The notes below the pieces were generated by a model that was not told where the DNA came from, ran no database searches, and saw only the letters and a list, made by a program, of their open reading frames with translations. Source: a bacterium (GTDB taxonomy: Bacteria > RBG-13-66-14). From it: a stretch of DNA of 64,000 bases. The stretch covers positions 15,859 to 79,858 of the forward strand of contig DATKYS010000072.1 of assembly GCA_035528375.1 (NCBI GenBank), written 5' to 3'. Positions 48,776-57,026 of this stretch are shown piece by piece (within the stretch, counting starts at the first letter, position 1; each line of letters begins with the position of its first letter). A program made the translations under genes and the position numbers.

Positions 48776-49663
48776 TCATTCATCCAATGGCGGGGTAAGG
48801 TTCAGTCTTCCCACAGCTTCGGTTACATGTTCCGGCCAGATAAAGATACGGTTGTAGGGTTTCACCTTGTAGTAATTCTGAGGGTAGAATATCTCACGCG
48901 TGGTCATGTCAACGCAGAAGCGCTCGACCCATCCGTATTTCTCTTTTGAGGTTGACGTCTTGCCGGCCGTCAGTTTCTTGGTGACCTCATACAGCTTCAT
49001 GCACATCCGATACTCATAGCCTGGCACATAATGTTCTTCGGCCCACGCCCCCTTCTTCTTTTCAAAAGCTTCCCTCGCCGCCCGGTGAAGCATTTCGAGG
49101 TCAACGTGCTTTGGCAGGCTGGGATATATGGGAAATGATGCGGCCCAGCCAGATTCAACCATGAGAAGATTGAATGTTGCGCGTTGCCCGAGGGACATCG
49201 AGTCACGCTCTTTGGGGGTGTAGTAAGGAGAGACGTAGGCGAGTAGTCGTCCGTACTGGTCGTAGTGTTCATCTGCGGCCCACAGAAACACGTTACGTTT
49301 CTTTCCGTTCGATTTCGTCAGCTTCTCCTCGATTAACCCCTCGAATACCTTTTTTGCGGCCTCGCCCTGCGTCTTTTGAAGTGTGCCTGCGCTACCCGTT
49401 GCGAGTTTCGGAAGCAGATGTTGTGCCAGGCCTTCATTGACTGGCGACTTGCCTTCCATGATCCAGTCGGCTAACTGGGTCAGCTTTGGATCGTGGTTTG
49501 AGGGATTGCCCATATAATGGGTTTCAGGTGTGTCTATACTCAGCATCCGGATTGAGGTTAAAACCTTGGGGGTGTCCCCGTCGGTCAAACTCGAGTACCT
49601 CGTATCAGTCAGGGAATCGAGCTGGAATCCCATGGGGTCCCAGAATATTTTAACCTGAGACAT
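48776..49663 (-). CDS. Staphylococcal nuclease-like (thermonuclease) family protein
   Basis: 295 residues, no signal peptide. It keeps the SNase active-site pattern: IRMLSIDTPET with Arg39, Asp44 and Glu47, and YDQYGRLLAYV with Arg139, matching the catalytic Arg, Asp, Glu and Arg of the family. LMVESGWAASF near 168 is the last core block. There is a ~75-residue insertion between the two halves, and a C-terminal extension of ~90 residues with no known match. Base composition and codon use are clearly lower in GC than the neighbours, suggesting recent acquisition. AT-rich DNA borders its start. Confidence 0.78.
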   Translation of the reverse strand: MSQVKIFWDPMGFQLDSLTDTRYSSLTDGDTPKVLTSIRMLSIDTPETHYMGNPSNHDPKLTQLADWIMEGKSPVNEGLAQHLLPKLATGSAGTLQKTQGEAAKKVFEGLIEEKLTKSNGKKRNVFLWAADEHYDQYGRLLAYVSPYYTPKERDSMSLGQRATFNLLMVESGWAASFPIYPSLPKHVDLEMLHRAAREAFEKKKGAWAEEHYVPGYEYRMCMKLYEVTKKLTAGKTSTSKEKYGWVERFCVDMTTREIFYPQNYYKVKPYNRIFIWPEHVTEAVGRLNLTPPLDE

Positions 49664-49753
49664 GGCTGACCTCCCTATGTAAGCAGATGAGCGGTTGATA
49701 ATCTTCTTTTACGACTAAGTGAAGTTAAATTATTGTTAAAGAAGCCTTTTTTG

Positions 49754-50770
49754 TCAAGGGTACTTCAGGCCGAATTTGCGCCGGTAGTAGTGGCGGGTGA
49801 GGGCCAGCACGAGGATGAGGAAGGGCAGAAACCAGGGGAAGAGCGCGGCGGCCGCCAGGGCGAAAACGCCCGTCGTGGCCGTGTAGGATAGCTTGAGCCA
49901 CCTGCGTTTGCCGGTGAGCGCCGGGATGAAGAGCGGCAGGCTGATCCCCCCGGCGACGAGCGCCGGCCAGACGCCCCACAGGGCGGCCAGGGCCACGCAA
50001 CCCGCCATCAGGCCCAGGGCGATCCAGGCCACGGCCCGGACCCCGAAGACCACGGCGGAGGTTCGCTCGCCGGATTCGGCGTCGCCCTCGGTGTCCACCG
50101 CCGTGGTGTTGGCGAAGACGGCACCTACCGCGAGGACGTAGGGCAGGCAGATCGTCGGGAAACCCCAGGTGAAGGGCAGGACGACCACGTAGCCCACCGC
50201 CACGTTCAAAAATCCGTTCCCGAGCCCGTTGGCCAGGATGTCCAGGACCGGCCGCCCCTTGAGCTTGAAGGGCGGCGTGTTGTAGAGGAATCCCAACAGG
50301 ATGCTCACCAGGATGACCCACGTGTAGCCCGAATTCCAGAACCACAGGCAGCTCGCCAGGGCCAGCCCCTGGATGACCCCCTGGTACACCCAGGCCCTTT
50401 TTAAGGAGATGTAGCCGTCGCAGATCAGGTAGAGCTTGCGGTTGCGCCTGTCGGTTTGGCTGTCGTGAATCTGGTTGTTGACGTAGATGCCGCCGACGAG
50501 GAGGGAATAGGCGACGAAGACGACGGCGAGGTCGGGGGCGGGGTAGAGCTGGTCCAGCCAGCGGTAGGCGCCGATGAGGTCCAGGGCGTGGTAGTGACCC
50601 AGGAGTAGGAACAGCCAAACGGGGATGAGAATCATGGGGCGGAGGAGGAAGAAGTAGTCGAGGACGCAGAACCAGCGCGGCAGGCCGAGCCCGCGGTTGG
50701 TTTTGGGCCGGTCGAAGGGAACCTTTCCCTCCTCGTGGGGGTATTTACCCAATCCCCTCCCGGTCGGCAA
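49754..50770 (-). CDS. UbiA-family prenyltransferase
   Basis: About 338 residues, eight or nine membrane segments. The first Asp-rich motif is NNQIHDSQTDRRN near 99-111 and the second DTEGDAESG near 216-224. These bind the Mg-prenyl diphosphate. UbiA relatives attach prenyl chains to aromatic acids, chlorophyllide, glycerol phosphate or heme. The acceptor is unknown; no quinone or heme genes lie near. The start is uncertain: a TTG at 50770 or one at 50752, the latter right after GGGAGGGGA. A tRNA gene lies 30 bases upstream. Confidence 0.83.
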   Translation of the reverse strand: MPTGRGLGKYPHEEGKVPFDRPKTNRGLGLPRWFCVLDYFFLLRPMILIPVWLFLLLGHYHALDLIGAYRWLDQLYPAPDLAVVFVAYSLLVGGIYVNNQIHDSQTDRRNRKLYLICDGYISLKRAWVYQGVIQGLALASCLWFWNSGYTWVILVSILLGFLYNTPPFKLKGRPVLDILANGLGNGFLNVAVGYVVVLPFTWGFPTICLPYVLAVGAVFANTTAVDTEGDAESGERTSAVVFGVRAVAWIALGLMAGCVALAALWGVWPALVAGGISLPLFIPALTGKRRWLKLSYTATTGVFALAAAALFPWFLPFLILVLALTRHYYRRKFGLKYP

Positions 50771-50799
50771 AAAGCCGCCGAGACAGCGCAGCGGCGGGC

Positions 50800-50874
50800 T
50801 GGAGCGGGGTACCGGGATCGAACCGGCGACGTTCAGCTTGGGAAGCTGACATTCTACCGCTGAATTAACCCCGC
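50800..50874 (-). tRNA. tRNA-Gly (anticodon CCC)
   Basis: A complete cloverleaf on the minus strand: acceptor GCGGGGT pairing with ACCCCGC, D-arm with AGCGGTA loop, anticodon stem TCAGC/GCTGA with loop TTCCCAA (anticodon CCC), and T-arm GCCGG-TTCGATC-CCGGT. The discriminator base U and the CCA end are encoded. 75 bases. It has a good promoter and may be co-transcribed with the UbiA gene. Confidence 0.93.
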
Positions 50875-50883
50875 CTGGAACTA

Positions 50884-50912
50884 TTTATAGCACAGCCCCG
50901 ACACCGTGTAAA
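50884..50912 (-). promoter_or_regulatory. Promoter of tRNA-Gly (and possibly the UbiA gene)
   Basis: On the minus strand: TTTACA, a 17-base spacer ending TGC, TATAAA. Confidence 0.7.
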
Positions 50913-50929
50913 GCAATTTCAAATCCGTA

Positions 50930-50958
50930 TTGTAATAGACACCGGTTCCTGCTATACT
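50930..50958 (+). promoter_or_regulatory. Promoter of the 51-57 kb envelope cluster
   Basis: TTGTAA, a 17-base spacer ending TGC, TATACT. Start near 50965, so the first gene has a ~95-base leader. No other clear promoter is seen before 57.6 kb, so the six genes may form one operon. Confidence 0.65.
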
Positions 50959-51058
50959 TATCCAATTTGAGCGCAAGGCAACGTTCTGCCAAAAAATTTT
51001 TCAAATGCCAAAGCTCGGCCCTGCGAGCGCCGAGCGGAAGCCACCCAGGAGGGTAGAG

Positions 51059-51871
51059 ATGAAGAAGCTTTTAGCGCTAGTGGTGCTTATCCCGGTCCTG
51101 GTTCTTGCGCAGGATTGGGCCGGCGTCCAGCGCTCGACCTACGACCCGCAGACCCCCCAGGACAGGGGGGGCGTGGGCATCACGAACTGGGGCGAGCGGA
51201 CCATTTCGGCCACCGGCATCGGCGTCGTCTCCGACAACCCGGTCAACGCCGCCCGGGAACGCGCCAACGCCATGCGCGCCGCCAAGATAGTCGCCCTGCG
51301 CGACCTCCTCGAGCAGGTCAAGGGTGTTCAGATCAACTCCACCACCACCATCCAGAACTTCGAGACGGTGGACGACACCATCATCGCCCGCGTCTCCGGC
51401 GTCGTTCAGGGCGCGTACGAGGTGGGCAGCCCCCGCTACATGAGCGACGGCTCCATCGAGCGCACCTTCGCCATCAGCCTGGACGGTCAACTGGCCGACG
51501 CCGTCCTGACCGAAAACTACAACACCACGGTCCACCCCGGCGGCAGCGACAACACCGGCCTGATCATTGACGCATCGGGTCTGGGCGTCATGCCCGCCAT
51601 GAGCCCGAAAATCGTCAACCAGTCCGGCGATGTGCTCTACGGACCGATGAACGTGAGCCGCGATTACGCCGTATCCGTGGGCATCGTGGGCTACGCGCGC
51701 AGTGTGGACGAGGCCCGGGGCGGCGACCGCGTCGGGACCAATCCCATGGTCATCCGGGCGGTGAGCGTCACCGGCGCCGCCAAGTGCGACATCATCGTCA
51801 GCAACCCCGACGGCTCGAAGATTCCCTACGTGAGCGGCATCTCCGACTGCCGGGTGACGATCGTCCTTTAA
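51059..51871 (+). CDS. LPP20-like envelope protein
   Basis: 270 residues. Signal peptide MKKLLALVVLIPVLVLAQ (no lipobox). A short linker leads to an LPP20/FlgP-type domain: ERTISATGIGVVSDNPVNAARERANAMRAAKIVALRDLLEQV (a typical alternation of strand and Ala/Arg-rich helix, quoted in part) and later SPRYMSDGSIERTFAISLDG. The remaining ~100 residues are beta-rich with one Cys pair. In flagellated bacteria LPP20 proteins form rings around the basal body; here no flagellar gene is present. The ATG is preceded by AGGAGGGTAG. First gene of the cluster. Confidence 0.7.
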   Translation: MKKLLALVVLIPVLVLAQDWAGVQRSTYDPQTPQDRGGVGITNWGERTISATGIGVVSDNPVNAARERANAMRAAKIVALRDLLEQVKGVQINSTTTIQNFETVDDTIIARVSGVVQGAYEVGSPRYMSDGSIERTFAISLDGQLADAVLTENYNTTVHPGGSDNTGLIIDASGLGVMPAMSPKIVNQSGDVLYGPMNVSRDYAVSVGIVGYARSVDEARGGDRVGTNPMVIRAVSVTGAAKCDIIVSNPDGSKIPYVSGISDCRVTIVL

Positions 51872-51897
51872 GCAACTTTTCAGACGAAGGGATTACG

Positions 51898-53034
51898 ATG
51901 AAAAAGCTACTTATAGGGTTTGCCATCATCGCCCTGGTCTTATTCTCGGCGGGTTGCAAGAAGGGCGAAACCGCCATGGACACGCCGGAAACCCACGTGG
52001 CGGCCGGTCACAAATACCTGGAGAACCGCCAGTACGACGCCGCCATCGCCGCCTTCGAGAGGGCCATAGACCTCGACCACCGCTGCGCCTCCGCCTACTC
52101 CGGCATCGGCTACGTTTACCTGCGCCAGAGCGAGGACGCCACCGGCGAGACCCGCAAGGGGCTCTTGGACGACGCGGTGGACATGTTCGAGAAGGCGATG
52201 GGGCTCGACGTGGACGACATCTACGGCAAAATCGGCAAGGCCCGCGTCATGATAGAGCGGGGCGACGCCCGCAACGCGCGCCTACTGGCCAAGGCCGCCG
52301 CCCAGGAGGACAAGGAGAACATCGAGGGCGCGCTCTGGTGGGGCATCGCCGCCGGATGCGTCGGCGACTGGGACGAGGCCAATTACGCCCTGACCCGAGC
52401 CCTCGAGCTCGACCCGACGAACCCCGAGGTCCAGGATGCCTGGGACCGCCTCGCCGTGGCCAAGCGGCTGATGCAGGGCGTGGACGACCAGAATTACCGG
52501 GCCATCGCTTTCAACTACCGTATCGGCCGCGCCGACGCGGCGGCCCTCTTCGCCCGCGAGCTCGACCTGTCGCGCCTGGAGCGCCGGTCGGTGACGAGCT
52601 ACGGCGGCCCCGTTTTCGTCGGCCCCGGTGAGCCCGAAACCGGCGCCACCTCTTACTACGCCACCGACATCGCCGAGCACTGGGCCCTGCCCGAGATAAA
52701 CCTCTGCATCGAAACCGGCCTCATGGAGCCCTACCCCGACGGCAGCTTCCTGCCCGACGCCAAGCTGAACCGCTCCGAGTTCGCCATGCTGGCCGCCAAG
52801 GTGCTGTCCCTGACCACGGGCGACCCCGACCTCATGACCCGGGGCATAACCGGCGATAGCATCTTCAAGGACGTACGGGCGGACAACTTCGCCTACGGCG
52901 CCATCGTCGCCTGCACCAGCCGGGGGATTCTGGCCGGCGACCCCGACGGCTTCTTCCGGCCGCTGGACTTCATCACCGGGACCGACGCCGTGAGCGCCGT
53001 CCGCACCGTAGAGACCATCCTCGCCCACTACTAG
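51898..53034 (+). CDS. TPR and S-layer-homology (SLH) lipoprotein
   Basis: 378 residues. Lipoprotein signal MKKLLIGFAIIALVLFSAGC. Residues ~35-215 hold four or so TPRs (HKYLENRQYDAAIAAFERAI, ALTRALELDPTNPEV). Residues ~255-375 hold two SLH-type repeats (YATDIAEHWALPEINLCIETGLMEPYPDG, FKDVRADNFAYGAIVACTSRGILAGDPDG, quoted in part). SLH domains bind cell-wall polymers, so the protein could link a membrane to peptidoglycan. Starts 26 bases after the LPP20 gene. Confidence 0.78.
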   Translation: MKKLLIGFAIIALVLFSAGCKKGETAMDTPETHVAAGHKYLENRQYDAAIAAFERAIDLDHRCASAYSGIGYVYLRQSEDATGETRKGLLDDAVDMFEKAMGLDVDDIYGKIGKARVMIERGDARNARLLAKAAAQEDKENIEGALWWGIAAGCVGDWDEANYALTRALELDPTNPEVQDAWDRLAVAKRLMQGVDDQNYRAIAFNYRIGRADAAALFARELDLSRLERRSVTSYGGPVFVGPGEPETGATSYYATDIAEHWALPEINLCIETGLMEPYPDGSFLPDAKLNRSEFAMLAAKVLSLTTGDPDLMTRGITGDSIFKDVRADNFAYGAIVACTSRGILAGDPDGFFRPLDFITGTDAVSAVRTVETILAHY

Positions 53035-53116
53035 GATTTTCGGGGGGCGGCCCGGTCGCCCCCTTAGACGTTTTAACCTGGGGGCGGACGCGCCGCCCAA
53101 CGGCCGAGGAGTTACG

Positions 53117-54343
53117 ATGCGTACATTCCCCCTCATCTTGCTCGTAGGGGTTCTCTGCCTGGTCGGAGTGGTCCAGGCCCAGGACACCATCACCGTCCGG
53201 AGCACCGGCCTCGGCGTCATCTACTCGGGCGACATCGCCAAGGCCCGCGACGACGCCGTCAAGGACGCCCTCCGGAACGCCGTCGAGCAGCAGACCGGCA
53301 TGTTTCTGGACTCACAGACCATGGTGGAGATGTTCTCGACCCTGGAGGACTCCATCTACGCCCGAGCCACCGCCTACGTCCTCGGATACAATATCATCAG
53401 CGAGGGCTACGGCTCCTTCGAGAACTCCTACGAGGTCGAGGTGGAGTGCACCATCGCGCGTAGCATGCTCCAGGCCAAGCTCGACGATCTCGACGTGCGG
53501 ACCGTGACGGCCCTCATCGGCAACCCGCGGATAATGATCATCATCGAGGAGGAGAACATGCTGGAGGGCTACCACTACTACTGGTACGACTCCCTGGACA
53601 TGGGCACCACCGAGATGACGCTGCAGGAGATTTTCCTCGACAAGGATTTCCCGCTCGTGGACGCGCAGCAGGCGCGTCGCAACATTGACCGCGACATGGT
53701 CAAGGCCGCCCTCACCGGCGACCCCCTGGCCGCCGCCGAAATCGGCCTCCAGTACGGCGCCGAGTACGTGCTCACCGGGAAGGCCGTGGTCAAGGGTTCC
53801 GACATCGTGGCATACGGCGTCACCGCCGGGTCGGGGATGAAGTCCTACCAGGCCACCTGCAACATCAAGGTCTACGAGACCGACACCGCTACGCTGATCG
53901 CCTCCACCTCCAAGTCCGACAAGGCGGCCCATACCGACGACCTGGCCGGCGGCAACGAGGCGCTGCGCAAGGCGGCCAAGGCCGCTTCGGACGTCGTCAT
54001 CGGCCAGATCCTCAAGGACTGGTCCCGCCGCGCGGCCACCGGCTCCACGGTCCAGATGACCGTCTACAACGCCGACAACGCCACGCTGACCAAGCTCCAG
54101 ACCTGGCTCCGCGAGAGCATCCGCGGCGTGGAGAACATCATCGTGCGCAGCCACTTCGGCCTCACGGCCAAGCTGGAGATAGCCTCTGACTACGACGCGG
54201 CCCAGATCGCCAAGGAGATAAACTACAAGCCCCGCGCCGAGGGCGATTTCGAGGTCATCGTTTACGGTCAGACGCGCAACACGGTTGACATCGCCATCGC
54301 CCCCAAGGGCGAGACGCCGCCCAAAGAGGGCAGCACGGAATAA
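53117..54343 (+). CDS. FlgT-like envelope protein
   Basis: 408 residues with a signal peptide (MRTFPLILLVGVLCLVGVVQAQ). Residues ~24-115 fit the FlgT N-terminal/LPP20-like domain (VRSTGLGVIYSGDIAKARDDAVKDALRNAVEQQTG, then YVLGYNIISEGYG). Residues ~130-305 resemble a FlgT-middle/CsgG-like domain (LIGNPRIMIIIEEEN, GAEYVLTGKAVVKG). The C-terminal ~95 residues (VYNADNATLTKLQTWLRESIRGVENIIVRSHFG) look like a repeat of a ferredoxin-like alpha/beta domain. In Vibrio FlgT belongs to the H-ring of the flagellar motor; no flagellar gene is here. Confidence 0.7.
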   Translation: MRTFPLILLVGVLCLVGVVQAQDTITVRSTGLGVIYSGDIAKARDDAVKDALRNAVEQQTGMFLDSQTMVEMFSTLEDSIYARATAYVLGYNIISEGYGSFENSYEVEVECTIARSMLQAKLDDLDVRTVTALIGNPRIMIIIEEENMLEGYHYYWYDSLDMGTTEMTLQEIFLDKDFPLVDAQQARRNIDRDMVKAALTGDPLAAAEIGLQYGAEYVLTGKAVVKGSDIVAYGVTAGSGMKSYQATCNIKVYETDTATLIASTSKSDKAAHTDDLAGGNEALRKAAKAASDVVIGQILKDWSRRAATGSTVQMTVYNADNATLTKLQTWLRESIRGVENIIVRSHFGLTAKLEIASDYDAAQIAKEINYKPRAEGDFEVIVYGQTRNTVDIAIAPKGETPPKEGSTE

Positions 54344-54432
54344 TGCGGACGGCTTCACCGTGCTGACCGAGAGAGTTCCGTAACGGCGAAGCCCTTACGT
54401 GTAACCTTTTCAACTAGGCCTGGAGGCTTTCC

Positions 54433-55317
54433 ATGCGTAAAATCGTTCTCGCGACCCTGGTATTCGTGCTCAGCCTGGCCGTCGCCTCCTCCGCCATGGA
54501 CATGCGCAAGCGCATCGCCATCTCCGAGCTGGAGGACAAGGCCGGCAGCTCCTACAACGTGGGAACCGGACTGTCCGACGTGCTGGCCACCGCCCTGGTC
54601 AACTGCGGCAAGTTCCAGGTCTTCGAGCGGGAGCAGCTGGCCGCGATCATGAAGGAGCAGGCCCTGGGCACCACCGGCCTGGTGACCCCCCAGACCGCCC
54701 CGGAGATCGGCAAGCTCCTCGGCGTGCAGGCCATCGTCTACGGCGCGGTCACCGAGTTCTCCACCCAGAAGGACGAGGTCGGCCTCGGCACCTTCATGGG
54801 CGGCATCGGCTTCTCCCGCGTTACGGCCCGCGTCGGCCTCAACATCCGCATCATAGACACCGTCACCGGCGAGATCATCTTCAGCCACGAGGCCACCGGT
54901 GAGGAATCGGAGACCGGCGGCGTCCTGATGGTCCCCGGCATGATCATCGGCAAGGGCTCCGATTGGGACAACACCCTGGAGGGCAAGGCCGCCCGGCAGG
55001 CCATTGACGAAATCGTCAATGCCATCATCATCAAGCTCAAGGACGTACCCTGGACCGGAGCCGTGGTCAAGGCCGACGACGAGAAAGTCTACATCAACGC
55101 CGGCATGGACTCCGGCATCGAGACCGGCATGGAGTTCCGCATCTACCAGAAAGGCGAGGACCTCATAGACCCCGTCACCGGCATCTCCCTGGGCGCCGAG
55201 GAAACCCTCATCGGTACCGTGCAGGTGATGGAAGTCAAGGAGAAATACGCCATATGCCGGGCCGTGGCCGGTGGCGGTTTCTCCGCCCAGGACATCGTCC
55301 GGGAGAATACGTTCTGA
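54433..55317 (+). CDS. CsgG-like protein with FlgT C-terminal domain (paralogue 1)
   Basis: 294 residues. Signal peptide MRKIVLATLVFVLSLAVASSA. The CsgG domain covers ~25-190: RIAISELEDKAGSS, LSDVLATALVNCGKFQVFEREQL, GKLLGVQAIVYGAVTEFS. The C-terminal ~95 residues are an FlgT-C-like domain (GAVVKADDEKVYINAGMDSGIETGMEFRIYQKG). It aligns with the next gene (TLEGKAARQAIDEI / TLEGRASLGAVDKL and PWTG / PWSG), so the two arose by duplication. CsgG in curli systems forms a secretion pore, but CsgA, B, E or F are not visible nearby. CTGGAGGC precedes the ATG. Confidence 0.78.
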   Translation: MRKIVLATLVFVLSLAVASSAMDMRKRIAISELEDKAGSSYNVGTGLSDVLATALVNCGKFQVFEREQLAAIMKEQALGTTGLVTPQTAPEIGKLLGVQAIVYGAVTEFSTQKDEVGLGTFMGGIGFSRVTARVGLNIRIIDTVTGEIIFSHEATGEESETGGVLMVPGMIIGKGSDWDNTLEGKAARQAIDEIVNAIIIKLKDVPWTGAVVKADDEKVYINAGMDSGIETGMEFRIYQKGEDLIDPVTGISLGAEETLIGTVQVMEVKEKYAICRAVAGGGFSAQDIVRENTF

Positions 55318-55330
55318 CCCGATCCTTTGA

Positions 55331-56260
55331 ATGACCACGGGGCGGGCCGGGCGTATCCCTCCCGCCCCGGCTTTACGGCCGGAAAATCGGACTCGACCGA
55401 CGCGAAGATTTTACGGAACAATCGCGCTCCTCTCTCTGGCGGGCTGCCTCTTCACCCAGACCGCCTCCGCGCCGACGATAGACCGGCTCCTTGTGGTTGA
55501 TCTGCGGCCCGGGCTCGAGGTGACCGAGGAGCAGGCCCGCGGCCTGGAGGAGATGCTCGCCCAAAGGCTCGGCGAGCTGCCCGGGATTCTCCCACTGACA
55601 CGGAGGGACCTGGTCGTCGAGCTCGGAGGGACCGTCGCCCTGGGGACGGAATACCGGGAACCGGGCTCCCTGGAGCGACCGGTGCTCACCCTCCCGGCTC
55701 AACTGCGGGAGTTGGGCGTCCAGATATACCTGATCGGCGAGGTTCACAACTTCGGGCTCTCGGAGAGTTTTGGGGAGGTGGGGTTCCGCCGGGACGAGGC
55801 TGACGTCAGTCTCGAAATCCGGCTCTACCTGGCGCCCACCGGCGAGTTCATCACCGAAACACAGACCGAGCAGCTCCTCGCCCAGAGCAACACGAATCGC
55901 TGGCACCCCGGTATGGTCATCGGACCCAACGAGGAGTTCCTGGATACACTCGAGGGGCGTGCCTCCCTGGGAGCCGTGGACAAGCTGGCGGAGGACCTTG
56001 CACCAGCCTTCGAAAAGACACCCTGGTCGGGTTGGATAACCGATGTGGAAGGGGACAGGGTCATCCTTCCGATTGGCTTCGAGGAAAACGCCGCTCCGGG
56101 CGACATCTTCGTCATCTACACCCCCGCGAACGTCCGGGGGGAGCGGGGAAGCCGGATAGGCAGCGTGAGGATCGAGACCGTGGGACCGGGTGAGTCGCTG
56201 GCCGAGCCCATCTCCGGCGGCGGATTCCAGCCCGGACAACTGGCCGTGCAGGAACTGTAG
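55331..56260 (+). CDS. CsgG-like lipoprotein with FlgT C-terminal domain (paralogue 2)
   Basis: 309 residues. The lipobox is LSLAGC near residue 39, and the only available in-frame start (ATG 55331) leaves a long 27-residue basic n-region (RAGRIPPAPALRPENRTRPT), so export may be unusual or the start mis-set. The core resembles a diverged CsgG-type domain (LEEMLAQRLGELPGILPLTRRDLV), ending with an FlgT-C-like part (GWITDVEGDRVILPIGFEENAAPGDIFVIY) and a conserved terminal motif shared with the previous gene (SGGGFQPGQ / AGGGFSAQD). Follows it by 13 bases. Confidence 0.72.
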   Translation: MTTGRAGRIPPAPALRPENRTRPTRRFYGTIALLSLAGCLFTQTASAPTIDRLLVVDLRPGLEVTEEQARGLEEMLAQRLGELPGILPLTRRDLVVELGGTVALGTEYREPGSLERPVLTLPAQLRELGVQIYLIGEVHNFGLSESFGEVGFRRDEADVSLEIRLYLAPTGEFITETQTEQLLAQSNTNRWHPGMVIGPNEEFLDTLEGRASLGAVDKLAEDLAPAFEKTPWSGWITDVEGDRVILPIGFEENAAPGDIFVIYTPANVRGERGSRIGSVRIETVGPGESLAEPISGGGFQPGQLAVQEL

Positions 56261-56276
56261 CGGCGGGGGTTACAAG

Positions 56277-57026
56277 ATGATCAAACGGGCTTTTATACTC
56301 CTCTGCGCGACCCTCTTGACCGCCGCCCTGGCCGGGGCGGAGGTGACCTACATGGTGGGGAGCGTGAGCGTCTTCCGCGGGGGCGAGAGCTTCTCGGCCT
56401 CCCTCGGATCGCGCCTCAAGGGCGGGGACATCGTCCATACCGGGGACCGATCCCGAACGGAGATAGCCTTCGACGACGGCTCCCTCGTCCGCCTCTCGTC
56501 AAACTCCGATCTGACCATCGAGCGGTCGTCCACCAGCGGGCTGGCCACCAGCACGGTTGTCTCCTCCACGGGCGGCAGGCTGTGGTCCACCGTTACCCCC
56601 TTCACCGACCCCGCGAGCAACTACGTCGTCAAGACGCCGACGGCCACCGCGGCGTGCCGGGGGACCGTCTTCCGCACCGACGTTTACCCCGACACCTCGA
56701 CCCTTCTGCGCGTTTATGACGGCAGCGTCGAGCTGTGGAATCCCATGGCCGCCATCGAGGGCCCCATGTTCTGGGAGACCGAGGGTACCGAAGGCGAGGG
56801 GGAGTCCGGTGAGCGGTACGAGGTCGTCGGCCCGCACGAGGTCTCGGGACCTCACGAGGTGTCCGAAGAGCAGTGGACCCAGGTAATTCTGGGTGGGATG
56901 CAGCAGCTCTACATAGCGCCCGACGGCTCCGTGGCCGCCTCCGGGGAGTTCTCACCCGAGGACGAGCTGGAGCTGGACGAGTGGGTCACCTGGAACCATG
57001 AGCGCGACGCCGAGTTGGGCCGGTAA
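56277..57026 (+). CDS. FecR-domain protein
   Basis: 249 residues with a signal peptide (MIKRAFILLCATLLTAALAGAE). The FecR domain covers ~25-165: VTYMVGSVSVFRGGESFSASLGSRLKGGDIVHTGDRSRTEIAFDDGSLVRLSSNSDL (shown as fragments), then TPTATAACRGTVFRTDV. It is followed by a duplicated octapeptide-like motif (GPHEVSGPHEVS) and an acidic tail. FecR domains in the periplasm often bind glycans or regulate through sigma factors; no sigma factor gene is here. Its last ~15 bases lie in a 22-base direct repeat found again at 57101. Last gene of the cluster. Confidence 0.75.
   Translation: MIKRAFILLCATLLTAALAGAEVTYMVGSVSVFRGGESFSASLGSRLKGGDIVHTGDRSRTEIAFDDGSLVRLSSNSDLTIERSSTSGLATSTVVSSTGGRLWSTVTPFTDPASNYVVKTPTATAACRGTVFRTDVYPDTSTLLRVYDGSVELWNPMAAIEGPMFWETEGTEGEGESGERYEVVGPHEVSGPHEVSEEQWTQVILGGMQQLYIAPDGSVAASGEFSPEDELELDEWVTWNHERDAELGR

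Noticed and set aside
51059-57026. Flagellar or curli operon
   Set aside because: FlgT-, LPP20- and CsgG-type domains are shared with those systems, but no flagellar structural gene, curli subunit or CsgE/F homologue is seen in the window.
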